A stretch of 64,000 nt of DNA from Konateibacter massiliensis (GTDB lineage Bacteria; Bacillota; Clostridia; Lachnospirales; Lachnospiraceae): positions 186,001 through 250,000 of the forward strand of contig NZ_LT860099.1 in NCBI RefSeq assembly GCF_900184995.1, in the 5' to 3' direction. The notes under the pieces were generated by a model. That model ran no database searches. It was not told the DNA's origin and was given only the letters and a program-made list of their open reading frames with translations. This document shows, piece after piece, positions 58,935-64,000 of this stretch. Position 1 is the first letter of the stretch. Each line of letters begins with the position of its first letter. Both the position numbers and the translations under genes were made by a program.

Positions 58935-59120
58935 TCACACATAATACTTACAGCCACTTATTTGTTTATAAGGTATATATTTATCCTTATCTGAACAAAA
59001 TCTCTGACACGTACACAATCCCAATAATTCGGATTGTTCCATTTCCTTTGATTTTAATTTACAAAATAGCATAGTTTTTTCACTACGTTCTACATATTTT
59101 TCGTAGCAATTTCCACACAT
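58935..59120 (-). CDS. Small cysteine-rich phage protein
   Basis: A 61-residue protein with seven cysteines (MCGNC, FCKL, LCTCQRFC, GCKYY), probably zinc-binding. AGGTGA precedes the ATG. No family recognised; lies in the tail module. Confidence 0.6.
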   Translation of the reverse strand: MCGNCYEKYVERSEKTMLFCKLKSKEMEQSELLGLCTCQRFCSDKDKYIPYKQISGCKYYV

Positions 59121-59130
59121 AATATATCAC

Positions 59131-59319
59131 CTACAACTTATATTCGAAATTAGCTGTTCCTATTTCTCCACGATACTTGATATACGCAAATTCACCAATT
59201 TCAACAGTAATGTTTATTAATCGAATACCATAACCACGGAAATCAACATCTAATTCTCTTGTTTCTTTATTGTAAGATAATACTTTACATTTCTCTGTTT
59301 TAAATTTTTCAACAGCCAT
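59131..59319 (-). CDS. Small phage protein of unknown function
   Basis: A 62-residue beta-rich protein (MAVEKFKTEKCKVLSYNKET; IGEFAYIKYRGEIGTANFEY). GGAGG is 7 bp before ATG 59319. It directly follows the major tail protein gene. Confidence 0.6.
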   Translation of the reverse strand: MAVEKFKTEKCKVLSYNKETRELDVDFRGYGIRLINITVEIGEFAYIKYRGEIGTANFEYKL

Positions 59320-59337
59320 GATTTCCTCCAACATAGG

Positions 59338-59369
59338 AGAGGGCGGTAGTGTTAATACTACAACCCTCT
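59338..59369. terminator. Hairpin after the major tail protein gene
   Basis: AGAGGG...GTAGT pairs with ACTAC..CCCTCT around GTTAAT. It lies directly after the major tail gene and may limit downstream expression. Confidence 0.5.
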
Positions 59370-59376
59370 ACAATAT

Positions 59377-60366
59377 TTATTCTACTGTAACTTTAATAAC
59401 GTCCTTTACACCATTGTAGTCAATATTAATAAGTGTATTTCCGGCGGAAATACCCGTAATGACACCGGCAGAAACCGTTGCTACAGTTGGATCGTCAGAC
59501 GTAATAGTACAATCTGCTACATCAATTCCTACATTGCTATACAAACCACCTTTAATACCAATGATTGAAATTGACTTCGTTCCATCTACAACAAGACTAA
59601 TGGTAGCTGGTGTAGCTGCTATATCAGATACAATAACAGATGTTTCATTTGAAGGAATTTCAGTAATATAAGCATATACAGAACCATCAGAGCATGTATC
59701 GCCTTCGACTGCCAACGCATCACCATCTAAGTTAGTAGTCGTACTGCCAGTTGCTTCTAAAGTAATATCAAAATTACCGGACAACTGGAATGAAGGAATT
59801 TCAATTTGAACTTCTCCAACTTTTCCTTTCTTGCTGTTGTGCTTGTCGGCTGAAAGCACTAATCTACCAACGAGAGGACTGGTTTCAGCATCAATGGTAA
59901 CTCTCTTAACATTGGTATTATACTGATATGTAACTTTGATGGTATCATTATCATTTCCAACAGTAATAGTAGAACCGACTGGTTCTACTTCGCTAGTAGA
60001 ACCATCTGTTTTTTCCACAAATACTTTCCCCGTAGGGATTTTCGCAAGAGTTCCTAAGCCATTAACTAAAGTGACACACTCTGCAACAGCATATACGTCT
60101 TTCAATCCCTCTGAGATTGTCGAACCCACGTTAGCTGCGATATAAGCCAAGTTCCATTCTGCCATCTCAATTGAAGAAGCTAGTTTCCTTCCATACTTAT
60201 ATTTATAAAGTGTCTTTCCGCCTTTTCCCCCTGTTATTTCCTGATCCTCGTTTGATACATTTATAGATGTGTTGAGAGAAGTTGTACCAGTAAAAGCTAA
60301 CACATCGTTATGAAAAAACGCTACGTCAGCGGTTGATACTAAAAAGTCTTTTGCATTACCTGCCAT
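59377..60366 (-). CDS. Major tail protein with C-terminal Ig-like domain
   Basis: A 329-residue tail-tube protein. Residues 1-235 have the tube-type pattern (FLVSTADVAFFHNDVLAFTG, GRKLASSIEMAEWNLAYIAA, GEVQIEIPSFQLSGNFDITL). The last 85 or so form a Big2-type Ig domain (ATPATISLVVDGTKSISIIG; TSDDPTVATVSAGVITGISA), which would project from the tail surface and may bind carbohydrate. TGAGGAAC precedes the ATG. Confidence 0.85.
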   Translation of the reverse strand: MAGNAKDFLVSTADVAFFHNDVLAFTGTTSLNTSINVSNEDQEITGGKGGKTLYKYKYGRKLASSIEMAEWNLAYIAANVGSTISEGLKDVYAVAECVTLVNGLGTLAKIPTGKVFVEKTDGSTSEVEPVGSTITVGNDNDTIKVTYQYNTNVKRVTIDAETSPLVGRLVLSADKHNSKKGKVGEVQIEIPSFQLSGNFDITLEATGSTTTNLDGDALAVEGDTCSDGSVYAYITEIPSNETSVIVSDIAATPATISLVVDGTKSISIIGIKGGLYSNVGIDVADCTITSDDPTVATVSAGVITGISAGNTLINIDYNGVKDVIKVTVE

Positions 60367-60414
60367 TATAAGTTCCTCACTTTCTTTTTATAAATCATTT
60401 TTTGTGCATAAAAA

Positions 60415-60447
60415 TAAGAGGTAGTCATTAACCGACTTTACCTCTTA
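60415..60447. terminator. Hairpin overlapping the end of the 60428 gene
   Basis: TAAGAGGTA pairs with TACCTCTTA, with inner AGTC/GACT; on the - strand it ends in TTATTTTTATGC. It lies between this gene and the major tail gene. Confidence 0.55.
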
Positions 60448-61195
60448 GCTCATCCTCATCTGTTTTGAGGTTAGCATATTTATCTTCAACTTCAATACTG
60501 GTCATCCAATGTTGTATTGGTTCTTTTAAAGTGACCATTCCCGACATTTTAGCAGTGCATGAAGTCTGATAATTTTCATGTTTATTTATTCGCTTGATAT
60601 ATCTCCAAAATTTTCTGATGCTTAAATTAGATATATATTCTTCAGTAACCTTTAATCCAATAACCAACGAATCAATGTAATCCTCAATGTCAGCCTTTTC
60701 TTTATTTTTCTTAGCTTCAAATTCTCTTGCTTTTTCTAATGCTTTTATTGTCTCAATGTTCATAAATTCATCGACATCGAAATCAATATCGTTTTGAATT
60801 AATATTACCTTCCTTAAATCATCAAATATTTCATCAGTAATAATCTGACCATTGATTGTAATATCATGATTTTGAGCATAAGCAATTTCCGCGTCAACAC
60901 AAGCTAATCGAAATATATTAAGAATTAAATCATAATAAAAATCTAGTCCTTGAACCTCATATTTACTAGCGAGTTCAAAATTATGATGGGCATATTTGAT
61001 AAATTCAAAATAACTCATTTTAATCAATTCTTTTTCTTGAAATATTGAGTCTTTCCGCAATGTTAAAGCAGACTGGCATTGTTGAAATAATAGTATGTTT
61101 TTCATCCTAATAGGAGACAATACTATATTTTCATTATAGGGAATTTCAGAATCATATAATAAATATGAATGTAATTGTTGATGATTAATCTCCAC
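60428..61195 (-). CDS. Phage protein of unknown function before the major tail gene
   Basis: About 255 residues, helical and charged (YFEFIKYAHHNFELASKYEV; KALEKAREFEAKKNKEKADI). The GTG at 61195 is spaced from GGTGG and overlaps the end of the previous gene; a GTG at 61207 is another option. No family recognised. Confidence 0.6.
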   Translation of the reverse strand: MEINHQQLHSYLLYDSEIPYNENIVLSPIRMKNILLFQQCQSALTLRKDSIFQEKELIKMSYFEFIKYAHHNFELASKYEVQGLDFYYDLILNIFRLACVDAEIAYAQNHDITINGQIITDEIFDDLRKVILIQNDIDFDVDEFMNIETIKALEKAREFEAKKNKEKADIEDYIDSLVIGLKVTEEYISNLSIRKFWRYIKRINKHENYQTSCTAKMSGMVTLKEPIQHWMTSIEVEDKYANLKTDEDELRGKVG

Positions 61196-61778
61196 AATTA
61201 TCACCACCCGAATTATAGTTTGTTATTTGATATTTCAAGACCTTCCCATAATATTTGCTGTTTGGTGAATATAAAGCCATATGATTTCTTGGTGCCGAAG
61301 ATACCGAACCTATTCCATATATTTTATCAGTTCCATTTAGCGTTCTATCTATACAATCACACAATACGCCAATACGGTTTCCATAGGTACTTGCAAAATA
61401 GCCCATGTTTTTGACCTGCTTTATAGTTGGAGAAGTGGAAGAGTTTAATCGTACAAGTTTTTTACTTGTGAAAACAAAAACATATAAGTTAAAGTCTGTG
61501 AAAATTCCATTTCGAATAGTATCTATGTCTGTTTCAACTAAGATAAAAGTTTTGTCTTGTGTCGTTGTATCATCAACAAAATTATAGTCAAATATATGAC
61601 CTTGTTCTTCCCACTTGGTTCCGTTTATTACCCACGATCCGCCTAACATAACGTCAATGATATCCAAGTCCTCGCATTTACTAGGTGTTGGATTTACTAG
61701 TGTAATAAAGTTTTCATTTTTTAATAAAAGATTAATGATTTTACTTTTATATTCTTCTGCTACATATAAATTCGAAAT
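61185..61778 (-). CDS. Phage connector/tail-completion-type protein, unusual start
   Basis: The protein-like frame covers 197 codons. Upstream residues ISNLYVAEEYKSKIINLLLK look genuine, but the frame has no standard start there. Just before is ATG TAG ATT, an ATG followed at once by an amber stop. ATT 61778 may be the start (GAGGG 11 bp away), or TTG 61667 gives a 160-residue form without a ribosome binding site. The body has VMLGGSWVINGTKWEEQGHI. Position suggests a tail terminator or connector. Confidence 0.55.
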   Translation of the reverse strand: MSNLYVAEEYKSKIINLLLKNENFITLVNPTPSKCEDLDIIDVMLGGSWVINGTKWEEQGHIFDYNFVDDTTTQDKTFILVETDIDTIRNGIFTDFNLYVFVFTSKKLVRLNSSTSPTIKQVKNMGYFASTYGNRIGVLCDCIDRTLNGTDKIYGIGSVSSAPRNHMALYSPNSKYYGKVLKYQITNYNSGGDNCGD

Positions 61779-61799
61779 CTACATCACATCCCTCTACGT

Positions 61800-62819
61800 C
61801 TACATAACATCAACTATATTAATTTTAATATTCGACAAAACATTACCATCCACAACAATTTCCAATAAAATAGAAGAGCCTATTAACTCTTCATCATTCA
61901 CCTTCAATTTAATTGTATTTCCACTTACAGCTTGCTCAATTTTGTCAATAAAACCACTCACAACATTCCATTCAAAGTTTACTTCATTAGTATCAATAAC
62001 ATTATCATCCAAATCCTTAAATGTAACAGTATAACTCCTTGCAAATCCTATTTTAAGGCCTGCATTTCCGCTGATAGTAGCAGATAAATTCGATGTTTCA
62101 TCGGGTAAATTTTTGTCTGATGTGGTAGTGGTAGAGTGATAATTACATATCCATACAGATTTTCCATCTTCTAATTCTACCAATTTATCCTTATCTTTAT
62201 TATACTGAACCTGTGTAAATACTAGATTTAAAACACCCTTTTCACCATATCCGTAAGCAATGTCATCTGGTCTAGTCAACTCGTAAGGTTTGCATTTTAT
62301 ATTGCTGCGAGACATATGCATACGAAGTCCATTATCCAACAGGAGAGTGTCATTATCATATGGAATATATACCATAAACTGATTTGACTGTAAGGTGATT
62401 GTATTATTGCCAGATTCTCCATTGTTGTAAGCAGACGCATTCTGTACCCAAGCGTACCTTGATACGATATTACCATCTGCATTTTGCCAGAATAATTCAT
62501 ACTGGCATTGCCTTAAATTACCATCAATATAAATCTCATCATCACAATCTGCCTCATATACCAACCATATACTATTTGCCCATTCCACATAGTCACCAGC
62601 CAATATTTTCTGACCAGGTAAAGATTCGAATTCTTTGTAATAAGGTTTTGTACCGGTATTGATTATCAGATATGAATCTTCTCCATTTAGTTTGACTTCT
62701 TTGCACGATGGATTAGTTGGAGCATTTTTTAAAATGTTATATTTTGTTTGATTTTTACTTCGATCTCTTTGTGTTGTTCCATTTATTGTAAGACGTTTAT
62801 TATAAGAGTTCCAATCCAT
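61800..62819 (-). CDS. Phage head-closure/stopper-like protein with Ig-like C-terminus
   Basis: A 339-residue protein. N-terminal part (MDWNSYNKRLTINGTTQRDR; KILAGDYVEWANSIWLVYEA) resembles head-closure proteins that carry an OB-type fold. The C-terminal 90 residues (ATISGNAGLKIGFARSYTVT, SSILLEIVVDGNVLSNI) are Ig-like. GGTG precedes the ATG. Assignment is by position and general pattern only. Confidence 0.55.
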   Translation of the reverse strand: MDWNSYNKRLTINGTTQRDRSKNQTKYNILKNAPTNPSCKEVKLNGEDSYLIINTGTKPYYKEFESLPGQKILAGDYVEWANSIWLVYEADCDDEIYIDGNLRQCQYELFWQNADGNIVSRYAWVQNASAYNNGESGNNTITLQSNQFMVYIPYDNDTLLLDNGLRMHMSRSNIKCKPYELTRPDDIAYGYGEKGVLNLVFTQVQYNKDKDKLVELEDGKSVWICNYHSTTTTSDKNLPDETSNLSATISGNAGLKIGFARSYTVTFKDLDDNVIDTNEVNFEWNVVSGFIDKIEQAVSGNTIKLKVNDEELIGSSILLEIVVDGNVLSNIKINIVDVM

Positions 62820-62829
62820 ATAACACCGC

Positions 62830-63102
62830 CTATTCCTGTATCATTTTCTGCAAAATGTTTGTACATCTTAAAACTTCACGCTTGCATTGTTTTTTTGTAA
62901 AACTTTCTTTTCTTAAGAAATTCACCGAATTGACAACAGAGACATATTTCTGATTTGTCGCTAATTCAGGATAAGTATCTAACGCACCAACTAATTGAAT
63001 TGCTACGGAATCTATATGGTCTTGAACACCATAATTATTTTCATCATTTAATGGTAATATTTTGTAAATACTACCTATCATGTATTTCAAAAATTCAGTC
63101 AT
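62830..63102 (-). CDS. Small phage protein of unknown function
   Basis: A 90-residue helical protein (MTEFLKYMIGSIYKILPLND; KKQCKREVLRCTNILQKMIQ). AGGTGG lies before the ATG, which overlaps the stop of the previous gene. Connector region. Confidence 0.6.
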   Translation of the reverse strand: MTEFLKYMIGSIYKILPLNDENNYGVQDHIDSVAIQLVGALDTYPELATNQKYVSVVNSVNFLRKESFTKKQCKREVLRCTNILQKMIQE

Positions 63103-63536
63103 AAGCCACCTCGTTTCGGAAGTTTTCCATGACTAAATGAATAATTTGAAACCATTATAGATGAATTTTTCTTTGCTAATGTGAATACATCAGTAAGTTT
63201 TGCTAATAGGTTTGCAGGACTATAAAGACTATAATCTTTTGTACTAAGTGAATTAACGAGATTATCTTCATTATTTAACTTTGGCTGTAACCATGCAACT
63301 ACCATTGTTTCTGAAATAATATCTAATATTTCATCATTTAAGGTATTATTAAATACTCTTAATTCATCATCTCTATCTGTCAAATCCACCTTACAACACT
63401 TAAACTTCGCACATGCACTTCGCATATATCCATATACAATATCTTCTTTTTCAGTATCATTAAACATAGTAAGGCTATATGCGGTTACCTTATCAAGAAA
63501 CCAACTGTATACTTCTGAATAGTTTGTTGTTTCCAT
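63099..63536 (-). CDS. Phage head-tail connector-like protein
   Basis: A 145-residue protein (METTNYSEVYSWFLDKVTAY; YSPANLLAKLTDVFTLAKKN) of mostly helical character, as in many connector proteins. AGGAGG precedes the ATG. Family not certain. Confidence 0.55.
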   Translation of the reverse strand: METTNYSEVYSWFLDKVTAYSLTMFNDTEKEDIVYGYMRSACAKFKCCKVDLTDRDDELRVFNNTLNDEILDIISETMVVAWLQPKLNNEDNLVNSLSTKDYSLYSPANLLAKLTDVFTLAKKNSSIMVSNYSFSHGKLPKRGGL

Positions 63537-63544
63537 AAGTCCTC

Positions 63545-64000
63545 CTAATCTTCAGGAGAAGCTAATTCACAGTTTAGGACTTCCTCTAACAGTTTTACTT
63601 TAGAAATAGAATCCAATGAGCCATCTTTGATTTTATCATTTGCTCTAATTACAACAGTCCTCTTAATAGTATCAGACATAATAGAGATTGTTTCTCTCAT
63701 TTCTTTTTCATTCATTGTGAAAATATCATCTAATTCAAAAGCAATAGCATTTTCATCATAATATCTTCCAACTTGTAAAGCATCATAAATATCTTTGAGC
63801 GTATATATAGTCATATCTACACTGTGAGAGTCAATAATAGACACCCAATCTTCTTTAAAGAACATCTGTTGTCTTGCTTTCATGTCACGAATATCTTTGG
63901 CAGTAAGGGTTTGTTCTTCGCCGTAATTTTCCCAAATAAATTGATCGCCAGTTCTATCGTTAATATAAATTAATTCTCCAAAAACATTGCTTTTTACTAC
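63545..64000 (-). CDS. Partial phage structural-region protein, N-terminus beyond the window
   Basis: The frame is open to the right edge (152 codons visible), reading VVKSNVFGELIYINDRTGDQ, then FIWENYGEEQTLTAKDIRDM before the internal ATG 63883. The upstream part is protein-like, so the true start lies past 64000. Function unknown; connector or capsid-associated by position. Confidence 0.6.
   Translation of the reverse strand, partial: VVKSNVFGELIYINDRTGDQFIWENYGEEQTLTAKDIRDMKARQQMFFKEDWVSIIDSHSVDMTIYTLKDIYDALQVGRYYDENAIAFELDDIFTMNEKEMRETISIMSDTIKRTVVIRANDKIKDGSLDSISKVKLLEEVLNCELASPED

Larger units (their letters stand above)
34286..64000 (-). mobile_element. Siphophage-type prophage (partial, runs off right edge)
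   Basis: From just after tRNA-Thr to the window end nearly all genes are on the - strand and belong to the late module: lysis genes at the left, then baseplate, tail, tape measure, major tail protein and connector-type genes to the right. GC content drops clearly compared with the left half. Terminase, portal, capsid, replication and integrase genes are not in the window and should lie beyond 64000. Several insertions (IS element, intron-like segment with toxin-antitoxin, + strand morons) interrupt it, so its viability is uncertain. Confidence 0.9.

Noticed and set aside
60428-61207. Portal or capsid gene
   Set aside because: Length and helical composition do not match any portal or capsid pattern I can recognise; left as unknown.

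Overview
The window looks like a Lachnospiraceae-type gut clostridium. The signs are strong AGGAGG ribosome binding sites with occasional TTG/GTG starts, low to moderate GC, lipoprotein boxes of Firmicute type, and an AprAB/CysDN sulfate assimilation set. This is an inference from gene content; no rRNA or other phylogenetic marker is present.

1-28.7 kb is chromosomal and all on the + strand. It begins with a MarR regulator, a cytoplasmic aryl-sulfate sulfotransferase and a sulfonate-type ABC transporter (37-4723). Next come a small conserved-looking protein, an M18 aminopeptidase, a DUF1015 protein, a glycogen branching enzyme with an unusual charged tail, and an MscS channel (5122-11356). 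An OmpR-type two-component system and a repeat-bearing lipoprotein follow (11647-14498). From 14.6 to 28.6 kb an Rrf2-type regulator sits beside a 13-kb apparent operon for sulfate import, activation, reduction to sulfide and incorporation: cysK, metY, sulfite reductase, tusA-like, a ThiS-like carrier, its E1-like activator, a JAMM protease, sbp-cysTWA, aprAB, cysDN. The carrier ends in GGG-Ala-Arg, so the JAMM protease would have to trim it, as in the Wolinella HcyS/HcyD/HcyF homocysteine pathway.

28.7-34.3 kb is a patchwork: a decayed plasmid Rep fragment, small AT-rich genes, an XRE regulator behind a structured leader, a MerR regulator next to an aldo/keto reductase whose promoter has the MerR-type 19-bp spacer, and a tRNA-Thr(CGU).

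34.3 kb to the end is an AT-rich siphophage-type prophage, inserted next to the tRNA and read on the - strand. From the right edge inward it holds connector-type genes, a major tail protein, chaperone-type genes, RecU, the tape measure, Dit, a tail/S74 protein, a BppU-type baseplate protein, XkdX, holin, endolysin and an XhlA-like protein. Integrase, terminase, portal and capsid genes must lie outside. Morons on the + strand, a GNAT pair, and an IS3-family element (AAAT duplication) inside the S74 protein decorate it.

The most striking region is 52985-55007. The tape-measure gene is split by about 2.0 kb that has the hallmarks of a group I intron (P4, P6, P7 and P8 pairings in the right order). 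Its 3' domain carries a complete type III toxin-antitoxin locus (ToxI RNA repeats, terminator, ToxN/AbiQ toxin) plus an opposite-strand zinc-ribbon gene, closed by a 13-bp inverted repeat. Removing the proposed intron joins the two tape-measure parts in frame (about 2270 residues). A second oddity is that at least three prophage genes have a good ribosome binding site followed by AUA where AUG is expected.
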